From contig NZ_JMCC02000062.1 of the NCBI RefSeq assembly GCF_000737335.2, forward strand, positions 1 to 64,000: DNA of 64,000 nucleotides, read 5' to 3'. Position numbers and translations under genes: made by a program. Positions 17,005 to 27,229 of this stretch are shown here, in pieces. The stretch comes from Enhygromyxa salina (GTDB taxonomy: Bacteria; Myxococcota_A; Polyangia; Nannocystales; Nannocystaceae). The notes under the pieces were generated by a model. It made no database searches, was not told the DNA's origin, and saw only the letters and a list, made by a program, of their open reading frames with translations. The first letter of the stretch is position 1, and every line of letters begins with the position of its first letter.

Positions 17005-19212
17005 GTGCCAGATAGCCTGCCCCGCACGAGCACCCGAGCAGAGATGGTGAGCCCGCGACGCGGCTGGGCCGGCCGGCCACGTCTAACCAAGCTGTGCGGG
17101 TTTGCGCTGGTGTGCGGGGTTGCGCTGGTCGGCGCGCCCGCGCAGTCCGACACCCTCGAGGCAGATCCAGACGCGGGCTACGTCCCGATCGACGAGCTCT
17201 CGTACGAGACGATCATTCGCCCAGGCTCCGGCTACGAGGCCGAGCTCGCGATCCGCATCGCCCTCAACAACACCAGCGTCAACGTCCAAGACATGGTCCT
17301 CGCGCTGGGCGTGCCGCGCGGCAGCGAGCTGACGGGGATCTCGATCTCCGCGGGCGGCGACTGGATCGAGGGTGAGGTCAGCAAGGTCGCCAAGGCGGCC
17401 AACGGGCCAGGCGTTGGTCGCCGGGATCCCGGGTCGGTGTTTGCCCACGAGCTCGAGTCGGCGGGTCCAGGCGAGCTCCCCGGCGTCGAGATCGTGGCGT
17501 TTGGTCTGGACCCGAAGGCGACCACCCAGATCGAGCTGCGCCTGCGCGTGCTCCCGTTGCTGCGCGGGGATCGGTGGCAGCTCGAGCTGCCGCGCCGCAA
17601 CCTCGAGCTGCCCAACCTCAGCGATCAGCGTCGCGTGATCGTGCAGAACCTGGGCAAGGACGAGAACTTTTATGTCGACGGCAGCTCCAGCGCGGGCACG
17701 CCCTACATGGTCACGCGCTCGGAGGACGCGATCGTGGTCGAGTGGCCCGCGCAGATCCGCAACAACACGGCGCAGCTCGACGGCAGCTACGAGGTCTCGC
17801 GCGACGCCGACGGCCAAGGTGGGCGGCTGCGCGTGGCCCTGCGCCTGGGTCCGAGCAAGGCGATCGCGCCGGATCACGTGGTGCTGGTGGTCGATCGCTC
17901 GCAGTCGAGCTCGACCACGCTTCCGCGCGACAGCAGCCGGGTGTTCTCGCAGCTGCTCGAGACCCTGCCTGCGTCGACAACCTTTGACGCGGTCACGTTT
18001 GCCCGCGAGGCGGAGCGCTTGATCGATCCCAAGTTCTTCGTCGACGGCAAGGCCCCGCGGGCCGACAACGAGCAGGCGCGGGCAGAGCTCTCGCGCGCGT
18101 TGGGGGTCACGGTCGCGGGCCAGGGCACGGATCTGCGCGCGGCCATGCAGCTCGCGGGTGAGCAGCTCGCGGCGCGGGGGGCCAAGCGTCCGCTGATCTT
18201 GGTGGTGACCGACGGCATGCTGCCGCCAAGCGTCAGCGCCGATCAGATCACCCACGCGCTCGACGGCTCGCTGGGCAAGGCCAAGCGCCCGGAGATCCTG
18301 TTTGTCGTCGATGATCCGCTGCTCAACATGCGCGGGCTCCCGGCCGACCACGCGATCGCAAACCTGGCCGCGGGGCTCGGCGCCAGGATCTCGCTCGAGA
18401 CCCTGGCCAACCTTGGGCCTGCGCAGGTCAACGAGCTGTTGGCGGCGCCCAAGGTGCTCGGCAATTTGTCGTTGTCGCTGCCCGATACCGTTGTGCTCGA
18501 CGAGCCGCTGCCCAGCGGCCTCGTCGCGGGTGACTTCGTGGTGCTCGAGGGCAGCTACGGCGGGCGCGCGCCGTCCAAGATCACCGTGCGCGGGCGCTTT
18601 GGTGCGGCCAAGGTGTCGACCAGCTTCAAGCTCGCCAAGCGTGCGCCCCGGCCCGAGGCGATCGCGACGGCGCTGCGTGAGGGTGATCGGCCCCGCGCCG
18701 TGCAAGAGGGCCTGGTGCTGCCAGACTGGTACACGCCCAGCATGCGCCGGACCACGACCATGAACGTCACGCAGGCGGGCCGGGTTGGCTGGGTCGCAAC
18801 CGGGCAGCTCGACTCGGCGATCATCGAGCGACAGCTGCGGACCCGCGTGCTGCCGCGTGCGCGCGCCTGCTACAACCAAGCGCTGACCCGCAACCAGATC
18901 CTGGATGGTCGCGTGGAGCTGCGCATGGAGGTTGGCAAGGGCGAGGTCATGATGGCGGGGCTGACCAAGTCGGCGCTCAGCCACGCCGACGACAAATTGC
19001 TCGCGTGCCTCGAGGGCGCGGCCTGGGCCATGGACGTACCGGCCGGCAACTTGGACACGCAGGTCTATGTGATCAACTACCCGCTCGAGTTCGTGCCGCC
19101 CAAGGGCGGTCAGCCGCCTCGCGCGGGAGAGAGCCGTGACCCCATGCTCGAGCGCTTGGTTCGTAGCGCGGATGTGTTGTCGGACTATCAGAACACCCAC
19201 GGGCGCGACTGA
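17005..19212 (+). CDS. Exported VIT-like/VWA protein with C-terminal AgmX/PglI-type domain
   Basis: 735 aa. A twin-Arg-like basic start and hydrophobic stretch (LCGFALVCGVALVGAPAQSD) indicate export. The N-terminal part resembles a VIT domain. The VWA domain starts near residue 292 with VVLVVDRSQSSS (MIDAS DxSxS), GTDLRAA and VTDG. The C-terminal domain (ALTRNQILDGRVELRMEVGKGEVMMAGLTKSALSHADDKLLACLEGAAWAMDVP) matches the AgmX/PglI C-terminal module linked to gliding and TonB-like energy systems in myxobacteria. A TAGCCT box (16993-16998), 6 nt upstream, supports GTG 17005; ATG 17044 is an alternative that keeps the signal. Function: probably a periplasmic adhesion or motility accessory protein. 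Confidence 0.85.
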   Translation: MPDSLPRTSTRAEMVSPRRGWAGRPRLTKLCGFALVCGVALVGAPAQSDTLEADPDAGYVPIDELSYETIIRPGSGYEAELAIRIALNNTSVNVQDMVLALGVPRGSELTGISISAGGDWIEGEVSKVAKAANGPGVGRRDPGSVFAHELESAGPGELPGVEIVAFGLDPKATTQIELRLRVLPLLRGDRWQLELPRRNLELPNLSDQRRVIVQNLGKDENFYVDGSSSAGTPYMVTRSEDAIVVEWPAQIRNNTAQLDGSYEVSRDADGQGGRLRVALRLGPSKAIAPDHVVLVVDRSQSSSTTLPRDSSRVFSQLLETLPASTTFDAVTFAREAERLIDPKFFVDGKAPRADNEQARAELSRALGVTVAGQGTDLRAAMQLAGEQLAARGAKRPLILVVTDGMLPPSVSADQITHALDGSLGKAKRPEILFVVDDPLLNMRGLPADHAIANLAAGLGARISLETLANLGPAQVNELLAAPKVLGNLSLSLPDTVVLDEPLPSGLVAGDFVVLEGSYGGRAPSKITVRGRFGAAKVSTSFKLAKRAPRPEAIATALREGDRPRAVQEGLVLPDWYTPSMRRTTTMNVTQAGRVGWVATGQLDSAIIERQLRTRVLPRARACYNQALTRNQILDGRVELRMEVGKGEVMMAGLTKSALSHADDKLLACLEGAAWAMDVPAGNLDTQVYVINYPLEFVPPKGGQPPRAGESRDPMLERLVRSADVLSDYQNTHGRD

Positions 19213-19231
19213 GCCGCAGACACAGCGGGCG

Positions 19232-20839
<1,608 letters not shown>

Positions 20840-20888
20840 GTGATGCAATGAGGCGCGAACTTGGCGAGCGTGTCAATTGGTGTGGCGC

Positions 20889-23597
20889 TCACCAGGGGGT
20901 GAACGGCTCGCGGGTGCCAGGGGTCGCGTCGAGCTCGAGCTTGGGCAGGGCCTGGCGCAGCCGAGCGATCAGCTGGGCGCGCTGCTGCGCGACCGTGGGC
21001 GTGACGGCAACGCGTATGCGCTGAAGATGCCCAACCTGCTCGGTGTGACGCATCAATACCTCGAGCGCCGATCCGCGTACGCCAGCGAGCTCGAGCGTGC
21101 GTAGTCGCGGTATTACAGCACACACGAGGATCGCCGCGGCGAAGTCTGCCGTCACCGGGCCGATACGCAGATGTGACACGTGTCGGATCGCGGACAGGGT
21201 GCGCGTGGCTCCTTCGATCTCGGCCGCGCTCGTGCGGCTGCCGGCTGGAAGGGCGAAGTCGAGGTGGGTCAGATCCGGTAGCCAGAGCTCCAGATCCACG
21301 CAGCCCTGCGCCCACTCCGAGGTGCTCCCGTGGCGCAGACGCAGGTGCCTGAGCCCAGGCCAGCGCAGCGTGCCCGATCGGATCTTGTCCAGCCCCACCA
21401 ACCACAGCGAGCGCAACGCGGGGAAGCTCCGGCGCAGGTAATCGATCTTTGGGAGGTCGGGTGGCAGGCCCTCGAGCACGAGCCGGCGTAGCGGTGATGG
21501 GGGGTCGAGCGCTTCCAGCCCAGCCACCGGCTGGGTGCCGAGCCCGTCGAGGTGCAGGCGAAGCTCGGCCAGGAGTGGTTCGTGACGCAGCAGCATGCGC
21601 GCGGCCTCGGTCACCGTTTGCTCGAGGTGGCTGCGCTCGCGGACTTCCCAGCCGGCGCTGGTCAGCCGCGCCGCGGTCACGAAGCCGTGGGTCCAGGTCA
21701 GGCCGATCGGGCTGGTCCGCAGCGGGGCGAGCGGGTCGGCACATTCGATCCCGGCGCGAGTGATCGACGCCGCGGCTTGTTCGAGCTGGGCGAACTCGTG
21801 GGCCATGCGTTGTTGCTTGCGCTGGCCCAGGCGTGCGCGCGCCAGCGACGTTGCGACCAGTTGGCCGCGCGGATCCCCGCGGCTCTGCAGCCAGTCCGCC
21901 CACACCATCCAGTCGTCCGTGCGGCCTTGCGCGCGGCGGGTGGCCTGGGTGGGATCGGGCGGATCGGGGACGAGCTGGTCGAGCAAGCGTTCGACCAGCG
22001 TGGCTTCGCTCGCCAGCGCTGGCGCGCCCGGCCCAGCAGCGACGGCGGCGCGAGGGTCGAAGGGGCCGTTGTCCATGTGTTGGACGCCTAGTGAACGGCA
22101 CAGCTGCGCGGGCGAGCGTCCGGCCCGGTCTTTGCTGGGACGCGCCCCCGCTTCGACCAGGCGCCGCGCGAGCGCCTGTTGCCTGTTGCCGGCCGTGCTG
22201 GCGGCCAAGTAGTGCAGGGCGCTCCAGCCATGGTGGTCGCGCGCGTCTGGGTCGGCGCCCGCCGACAACAGCAGGTCGATCAGCTGGGCGACCGGGCGTT
22301 GGCTGAGCGCGAGCATCAAGGGCGTGCGCCCGCGATGATCTTGGGCGTTTGGGTTGGCGCCAGCTTGCAGCAGCGTCGCGGCGCAGCGCAGGCGACCCGC
22401 GTGGGCTGCCCAGTGCAGCGCCGTCCAACCTTGGCGATCCGTCGACTCGCGCTTGGCCCCGGCGCCGAGCAGCCATGCACATGCTTGGGCGCCGACGAGC
22501 TCGCTGATCGGCACACTGATCTCGGCCGCCTCGGCGCCTGCAGGGCCCTGGGTTGGGAGCCCGGCCGCGAGCATCAAGGCCGTGCGATCGAGCCGGTCAC
22601 GGGCCTCGAGATCGGGGCGCCCGTCAGCGTGCTCGGCCAGCAGCTCCAGCGCTTCGGGCCCGCCGTAGCTGGCAAAGTGGATCAATCGCGGCTGCTCGGG
22701 CTCGTCGTCGCCGGGCAGCAGCGGCAGCCGTCGGCGCAGCGTTGCGAGGTCACCACGCGCACAGGCCAGGCGCAGCGCAGTGAGATCCCGCGACCAGACC
22801 ACGCGCCCAGGGATCTTCGTGTTCGCCGACGGTGCGCCACGCGGCGGGAGAAACGGCGCCGCGAGCTCGATCGTTGGCTCGGGTTGGCCCTGAACCCGGA
22901 TCCCCCACAGGGCGTAGCCGGTCAACGCGAGCGCCAACCACGGCTCGAGCGGATTGGGTAGCTCACCGAACGCGCGACCTTGCAACGCGGGCGGCAGCGG
23001 CCCCCCGAGCAGGCTCTGTTCGTGCGAGCGGATCTCGGAGTTTGCGATCAGCTGCCAGCGCCGCGATCCATGCAGCGCGTCGACCACCACCTGAAAGCGT
23101 CGGTACGGATGGGGTGGCTCGTAGATGCGTTGCGCACCGCCCAGCAAGACGCGCAGGCGGGCGAGCGCGGGCGCCAGCGCGCCGAACGAACGCGGCCTCG
23201 CCCCAGTGGGGCCGACGGGGTTGCCCGCGAGCCGCCAGACCACCTTGGTCGCGGGCGGGCAGCCCCACGCCTCGAAGCGCGCGACCAGCTGCTTGGCGTG
23301 GGCCTCGGCGGCGAGCAGGCCGCTGGGATCACTGGCGAACAACAGCGCGGCCTGGGCGGTGCGGGGTGCCGGTTGGGGAGGCTGCCCACGCGCGGCCCGA
23401 AACCGGCGGGTTGGATCGTTGGCCCAGCTTGTGGGGATCTTTCCCGCTTGGATCGCGCGGGCCCACACGGCCGCGCCTGGGTCGGCGCCCCGGTAGTCGA
23501 TCGCCTTTGCGAGCTCGCCGAGGTCACCTCGCGCAGGTCGCAAGAAGGCGCGCTCGAGCTCGGCGAGGCGCAGGCGAAAGTCGAGATCCTCGGACAC
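20889..23597 (-). CDS. Large ankyrin-repeat protein with TIGR02996-type and leucine-rich C-terminal regions
   Basis: 902 aa, no signal. Residues about 1-260 are unrecognised. About residues 270-490 contain ankyrin repeats (TALMLAAGLP, GWTALHWAAHAGRLRCAATLLQAGANPNAQDHRGRTPLMLAL, SAGADPDARDHHGWSALHYLA). Then comes a motif typical of TIGR02996 proteins (DDWMVWADWLQSRGDPRGQLV) of myxobacteria and planctomycetes, with leucine-rich-repeat-like strands to the end (LRRLVLEGLPPDLPK, LRHLRLRHGSTS, LRTLELAGVRG). Two repeat folds in one protein suggest a protein-interaction scaffold. The gene downstream of 23634 in the same direction ends 36 nt before this start. The GTG start is uncertain; there is no good Shine-Dalgarno sequence. 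Confidence 0.75.
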   Translation of the reverse strand: MSEDLDFRLRLAELERAFLRPARGDLGELAKAIDYRGADPGAAVWARAIQAGKIPTSWANDPTRRFRAARGQPPQPAPRTAQAALLFASDPSGLLAAEAHAKQLVARFEAWGCPPATKVVWRLAGNPVGPTGARPRSFGALAPALARLRVLLGGAQRIYEPPHPYRRFQVVVDALHGSRRWQLIANSEIRSHEQSLLGGPLPPALQGRAFGELPNPLEPWLALALTGYALWGIRVQGQPEPTIELAAPFLPPRGAPSANTKIPGRVVWSRDLTALRLACARGDLATLRRRLPLLPGDDEPEQPRLIHFASYGGPEALELLAEHADGRPDLEARDRLDRTALMLAAGLPTQGPAGAEAAEISVPISELVGAQACAWLLGAGAKRESTDRQGWTALHWAAHAGRLRCAATLLQAGANPNAQDHRGRTPLMLALSQRPVAQLIDLLLSAGADPDARDHHGWSALHYLAASTAGNRQQALARRLVEAGARPSKDRAGRSPAQLCRSLGVQHMDNGPFDPRAAVAAGPGAPALASEATLVERLLDQLVPDPPDPTQATRRAQGRTDDWMVWADWLQSRGDPRGQLVATSLARARLGQRKQQRMAHEFAQLEQAAASITRAGIECADPLAPLRTSPIGLTWTHGFVTAARLTSAGWEVRERSHLEQTVTEAARMLLRHEPLLAELRLHLDGLGTQPVAGLEALDPPSPLRRLVLEGLPPDLPKIDYLRRSFPALRSLWLVGLDKIRSGTLRWPGLRHLRLRHGSTSEWAQGCVDLELWLPDLTHLDFALPAGSRTSAAEIEGATRTLSAIRHVSHLRIGPVTADFAAAILVCAVIPRLRTLELAGVRGSALEVLMRHTEQVGHLQRIRVAVTPTVAQQRAQLIARLRQALPKLELDATPGTREPFTPW

Positions 23598-23633
23598 GTG
23601 GGCGAACGGTGGTGGGTAGCAAGAGCGCCGCGG

Positions 23634-24155
23634 TCACCCCGGCAGATCGTTGGCGTGCAGACCCACGAGCGTCGCGACAAATTCGAGCCGGGCCGCGCGG
23701 GGCTCTGGGTAGCTGGCGCCGGGCGGATCCAGGTAGCGATCCCAATCAAACTCGAACGCCGCGACCAGCTCGAGCGCGTCGTCGGTGCTGCCGGGCGACG
23801 CCACGAAGCTGGCGCTACAGACATCTTGACCGTTGGGGTAGGTCGTGATCGCCACGCCAAGTAGTTGCTCGAACATCCCGTCGAGGTCCCGGCCCTCGAT
23901 CCGAAATTCCATGCCGTACAGATCGCTCGCGCGGGTTGGCTTTGCGTTGCCTGCCCGCCCAGAGCCCGCAGCCTCCTGCAGGCGACTGCGGTTTGCGATC
24001 ACCGTGCTGGCCAGCCAGATCTGCTGACCCGCGACGGCAGCGGCGCGGACCAGCTCGAGGTTCCAGTCGGGCTCGCCCGACTCGCAGTGGTACAGCTCGA
24101 GCGCCGCCTGGCCAAACTCGAAGCGCCTCCCGTCGACCTCCACGAACCCCGCCAT
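23634..24155 (-). CDS. Hypothetical protein, partner of the ankyrin/TIGR02996 gene
   Basis: 173 aa, acidic, not recognised. It begins MAGFVEVDGRRFEFGQAALELYHCESGEPDWNLELV and has mixed alpha/beta character without signal or membrane segments. A TACGCT box (complement at 24166-24171) lies 10 nt before the ATG. Its promoter and first codons are duplicated at 25055-25097, where a frameshifted fragment of a paralogue remains, so this gene once had a tandem copy. Because it precedes the ankyrin gene by 36 nt it is probably the first gene of a two-gene unit. Confidence 0.6.
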   Translation of the reverse strand: MAGFVEVDGRRFEFGQAALELYHCESGEPDWNLELVRAAAVAGQQIWLASTVIANRSRLQEAAGSGRAGNAKPTRASDLYGMEFRIEGRDLDGMFEQLLGVAITTYPNGQDVCSASFVASPGSTDDALELVAAFEFDWDRYLDPPGASYPEPRAARLEFVATLVGLHANDLPG

Positions 24156-24183
24156 GCTGGGCGCGAGCGTACCAGCCCAGAGT
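24141..24183. repeat. 43-bp direct repeat, copy A (promoter and start of the 23634 gene)
   Basis: Identical over 38 bp to 25055-25092, then one mismatch and four matching bases. Both copies contain the TACGCT box and the first codons of a minus-strand gene (MAGFV). They flank the toxin-antitoxin pair with a spacing of 914 bp. Confidence 0.9.
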
Positions 24184-24427
24184 ACACCTCGCTCATTGCT
24201 GGGTTGTGGCGGAAGGCTCACCGACAGCGGCGAGATCGGCGACGCCGAATCCACGAGCGAGACCCACATTCCTGGAGTCCAGATGGAGTCCGGTCTGTGG
24301 CGAATCAGGTATCTGGCCTCCATCTGGAAGGTCGTCTGTGCGACTCGTACGGATGATCTGACTCTGGCGAGATGACACTCGAGGACCGGGGTGGGGGATA
24401 CCGCTCGTCCGAGCTACACTGGTGGCC

Positions 24428-24688
24428 GTGACTGACGAAGCCAGCCGCGTCCTGGACGCCGCGATGACGCTGCCCGAGGTCGAGCGTGCTCGCCTCGCAA
24501 CCATCCTCGCTGACAGCATCGGCGATGGTTCGCCACAGGAGGAGATCGACGCCGCCACCCTCGCGGAGGCCAAGCGGCGGCTCGATGACCTCGACGCCGG
24601 TCGTACCCAGTCGGTTCCCTACGAAGAGATCAAGCGGAAGCTACACGGCACCATCGAGCGTGCACGTCAACGGGCCTCTGCGGGTTGA
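24428..24688 (+). CDS. Antitoxin, addiction-module component family (TIGR02574-like)
   Basis: 86 aa. VLDAAMTLPEVERARLATILADSIGDGSPQEEIDAATLAEAKRRLDDLDAGRTQSVPYEEIKRKL is the typical layout: an N-terminal helical domain with the LPxxERxxLAxxLxxS pattern and a C-terminal toxin-binding helix with ExxxRxxxxxxGxxxxxPxxE. It would neutralise the RelE/ParE-type toxin encoded 2 nt downstream. A TACACT box (24415-24420) lies 7 nt before GTG 24428, which favours this start over the GTG at 24422. The partner toxin is disrupted, so this antitoxin is probably a relic or now acts alone. Confidence 0.82.
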   Translation: MTDEASRVLDAAMTLPEVERARLATILADSIGDGSPQEEIDAATLAEAKRRLDDLDAGRTQSVPYEEIKRKLHGTIERARQRASAG

Positions 24689-24690
24689 GC

Positions 24691-24981
24691 ATGCGGCTGG
24701 AGTTCACGTCCGAGGCCGAAGCGGACATCGACGACGCGACGCTCTAATACTTCGAGGAAGATCCCGAACTCGCGGCTCGGTTCGCCATCGAGCTCGAGCG
24801 CGTGCTTGACCAGGTGCTCGAAAACCCACGCGCCTGGACCGAGATCGAACCCGGCATCCACCGGGCGCTGCTGCGGAAGTTCCCCTACGCCGTCATCTAT
24901 CGTGTCCGAGCCGATGTCGTGCAGGTCGCCACTGTCACCCACCAGCACCGCGAGCCCGGTCACTGGCGGGGGCGCGGGTAG
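24691..24981 (+). pseudogene. RelE/ParE-superfamily toxin inactivated by an in-frame TAA
   Basis: The 97-codon frame reads MRLEFTSEAEADIDDATL, a TAA at 24745-24747 (codon 19), then YFEEDPELAARFAIELERVLDQVLENP and, after further residues, FPYAVIYRVRADVVQVATVTHQHREPGHW to a TAG at 24979-24981. Apart from that codon the reading frame keeps the family pattern (N-terminal strand-helix, RALLRKFPYAVIYRV, H-x-x-R near the end). Other members have Tyr or another aromatic residue at this point, so a single change from a TAT/TAC Tyr codon would explain it. Start 2 nt after the antitoxin stop. Confidence 0.85.
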
Positions 24982-25069
24982 TCCGTCAGGGACCTGGACA
25001 ACACGGCGATCCACAGCGCGTACTCGTCCTGGAGCTCGAAGCTCCCGTGTGTTTCACGAACCCCGCCAT
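24982..25069 (-). pseudogene. 5' fragment of a tandem paralogue of the 23634 gene
   Basis: From the ATG at 25069 the minus strand reads MAGFVKHTG. With one base skipped it continues as GSFELQDEYALWIAVLSRSLTDY, which parallels MAGFVEVDGRRFEFGQAALEL of the intact gene in position and hydrophobic pattern. It is cut off where the toxin reading frame ends (24981). This indicates a duplicated gene truncated by arrival of the toxin-antitoxin segment, or by a deletion bringing them together. Confidence 0.5.
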
Positions 25070-25097
25070 GCTGGGCGCGAGCGTACCAGCCCGGAGT
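25055..25097. repeat. 43-bp direct repeat, copy B
   Basis: Second copy of the repeat at 24141-24183; see that entry. Here the ATG leads into the truncated paralogue. The other side runs into the short leader of the rarD-like gene. Confidence 0.9.
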
Positions 25098-25136
25098 CGC
25101 GGACACATCAACGCGGACGTGCGACAGTCCGTCGCC

Positions 25137-26036
25137 GTGTCGGAGCCGCACACCCGCGCCGGGTACTCGTTCGCGCTCGCAGCCTATGGGCTGTGGGGTG
25201 CGCTGCCGCTGTTCTGGAGGCTGCTGCGTCACGTGCCTGCGGGCGAGCAGCTGGTTCATCGCGTGGTCTGGGCGGTGGTCGTGATGCTGGCCCTGCTGTT
25301 TTCCCGGGGCCGACTTGGCGAGCTGCGGCCCGTGCTCGCCGATCCGCGAAGGCGCCGGCGGCTGGCGCTGTCGGCCACGTTGCTGGCGATCAACTGGTTC
25401 ACCTTCTTGCTCGCGGTCGAGACGGATCGTGTGTTGCACGCGAGCCTTGGCTACTACCTCAACCCGATCGTGAGCGTGGTGTTGGGCATGGTCGTGCTTG
25501 GCGAGCGGCTGCGCCCGTTGCAGTGGGCGGCAGTGGCCGCGGCCGCCGTGGGGGTGATCGTGCTGCTGTGGCAGGCCGGCGAGTTCCCGTGGATCGGCCT
25601 GGTGCTCGCGGCCGCGTTTGGTTGCTACGGGCTGCTGCGCAAGACGATCGAGGTCGAGCCCTTGCCCGGCTCGACGATCGAGGCCGGGATGTTGGCGATC
25701 CCCTGCTTGGTAGCGATCGCGTGGCTCGGGTTTGCCGGCTCGGGTCAGTTTGCGGGCGCGGGACCAGGCACCACGCTGTTGCTGCTGGCGGCCGGCCCGA
25801 TCACGGCGGCGCCGCTGCTGTTGTTCACCAACGCCGCCCGGCGGCTGCCGCTGTATGCGTTGGGGTTCATGCAGTACATCACCCCAACCTCGCACTTCTT
25901 GTTGGCGGTGTTCGTGTTTGGTGAGGTGTTCACCGCTGCCCACGCGGTCGCGTTTGTGGCGATCTGGGCGGGTGTTGGGTTGTTTGCGCTGGACCTGGGC
26001 CTGCAGTGGCGGCGCCAGCTGGCCACCCCACGCTGA
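25137..26036 (+). CDS. rarD: RarD-type EamA-family permease
   Basis: About 299 aa with ten predicted membrane helices: AGYSFALAAYGLWGALPLFWRLL at the start, ALSATLLAINWFTFLLAV, GYYLNPIVSVVLGMVVLGERL, and LGFMQYITPTSHFLLAVFVFGEVF near the end. The WGALPLFW, ASLGYYLNPIV and MQYITPT motifs are diagnostic of RarD rather than general EamA proteins. RarD members transport small metabolites; the name comes from chloramphenicol-related work in Pseudomonas, and the true substrate is unknown. The GTG at 25137 (VSEPHTRAGYSF) is used; the frame is open further upstream into repeat copy B, where it is not coding-like. Confidence 0.88.
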   Translation: MSEPHTRAGYSFALAAYGLWGALPLFWRLLRHVPAGEQLVHRVVWAVVVMLALLFSRGRLGELRPVLADPRRRRRLALSATLLAINWFTFLLAVETDRVLHASLGYYLNPIVSVVLGMVVLGERLRPLQWAAVAAAAVGVIVLLWQAGEFPWIGLVLAAAFGCYGLLRKTIEVEPLPGSTIEAGMLAIPCLVAIAWLGFAGSGQFAGAGPGTTLLLLAAGPITAAPLLLFTNAARRLPLYALGFMQYITPTSHFLLAVFVFGEVFTAAHAVAFVAIWAGVGLFALDLGLQWRRQLATPR

Positions 26037-26039
26037 GGA

Positions 26040-27101
26040 TCAAACCTGCTTCTTGCGCACCGACCACACGAACCCGTCGTACCAAAAGTGCATCAGCGAG
26101 ACCAACAGCGTCAGCGCCCACCACATGTGCACGCTGGGATCCATGTACTGGACCCACGTCCCGTACAGCAGCGCCAGGGCCACGAACAGCCCAAGGGTCA
26201 GCCACTTGCCCAGCGGCTTGCCCTCTACCCGCAGCATTCGCTGCATGTTCTTGTTCTCGGTCGCCCACACGATTCCAAAGTACTGAAGCGCGTGGAACAG
26301 GTTCATGATGAAGAACGCCTCGCCGAAGCTGTTGAAGCCCCAGGTGTAGAGCGAGGTCGCCCCGGTGGTGACGTACAAGAACACTTTTTGCCACGAGACC
26401 GTGTGGCCGGCGCGCTGCAGCTCGAACTGGGCATAGACGTAGTAGGCCAAGAACCCGGCACCGCCGCCTAGCATCGCCCAGGTGAAATAGGCGTGGTTGC
26501 CGTCCATCCACACCGGGATCTTGGTGAAGAACATCAGGCCGACGTCGCTGAATTCGTTGAAGTCCTCGAAGTGATCCAGCATGACCGCGCCAGCGACGAT
26601 CGGGCCGGCGTAGAGCAGCTGGTTGAGGGCCCAGTCGAGCTTGCGCCCGTGGGTGGGCTGGTTGCCGGCCTTGGCCTCGTAGATGCGACCAAACCCGAAG
26701 GTCTGCATGCCCGAGTGGTAGACGTCCCAGAACGTGGCGATGACCGAGCAGGTGTAGAGCACGTAGTTGGAAGACAGCATCGCCGCGTAGAGCAGCAGCG
26801 GCACCAACACGAAGCGCAGCTTGTGTTGCTTGAAGATCTCTTTGTTGCCGTGGCTGCGCACGAACACCAAGATCAGGTGCGCGTGAATGAACACGCCGAT
26901 CAGCAGCCCCGACCAGGTGACCTCCCAGCCCCACCAGGTGAACCGGTCATCGGCAAACGGGGTGCCAGAGATCCCCATGCCCACGAACAGAGCGAGGATC
27001 GGCGGGAGCAGAAAGAACACCCAGTCGTACCACGCGCTGACGATGTAGCGCGATTTGACGCCGGGCGACTGGGCGCCAGGCTTGTCGCCAGAAGAGCTCA
27101 T
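26040..27101 (-). CDS. Multi-pass membrane protein of unknown function with conserved histidines
   Basis: 353 aa, about eight membrane segments (VFFLLPPILALFVGMGIS, WSGLLIGVFIHAHLILVFV, LRFVLVPLLLYAAMLSSNYVLY, FTWAMLGGGAGFLAYYVYA, LGLFVALALLYGTWVQY). Histidines sit at membrane edges in HAHLILVF, FWDVYHSGMQTFGFGRIYE, NLFHALQYFGIVW and LMHFWYDGFVW. That pattern recalls di-iron or heme membrane enzymes (desaturase-like or Brp/Blh-like), but none of their exact motifs is complete, so no function is assigned. A TAGCCT box (complement at 27111-27116) lies 9 nt before the ATG. Convergent with rarD (3 nt). Confidence 0.7.
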   Translation of the reverse strand: MSSSGDKPGAQSPGVKSRYIVSAWYDWVFFLLPPILALFVGMGISGTPFADDRFTWWGWEVTWSGLLIGVFIHAHLILVFVRSHGNKEIFKQHKLRFVLVPLLLYAAMLSSNYVLYTCSVIATFWDVYHSGMQTFGFGRIYEAKAGNQPTHGRKLDWALNQLLYAGPIVAGAVMLDHFEDFNEFSDVGLMFFTKIPVWMDGNHAYFTWAMLGGGAGFLAYYVYAQFELQRAGHTVSWQKVFLYVTTGATSLYTWGFNSFGEAFFIMNLFHALQYFGIVWATENKNMQRMLRVEGKPLGKWLTLGLFVALALLYGTWVQYMDPSVHMWWALTLLVSLMHFWYDGFVWSVRKKQV

Positions 27102-27229
27102 CGCGGCCCGAGGCTAGCAGGAACGATCGGCGCGAGCGAGGCCAGCAGCCGGGGATGTGGGGACATCCGCTACAGTGGGTTTGCGTGATTGTTGATTGAC
27201 GCGGGCGGGTACACGGCGGACGATCGCGC

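Noticed and set aside
24141..25097. Insertion sequence with target-site duplication
   Set aside because: There is no transposase or terminal inverted repeat between the direct repeats, and the repeat contains a gene start. A gene duplication explains it better.
24960..25943. A 327-codon minus-strand frame opposite rarD
   Set aside because: It is the antisense of a clear RarD gene. Only its last 30 codons (the truncated paralogue) look protein-like.
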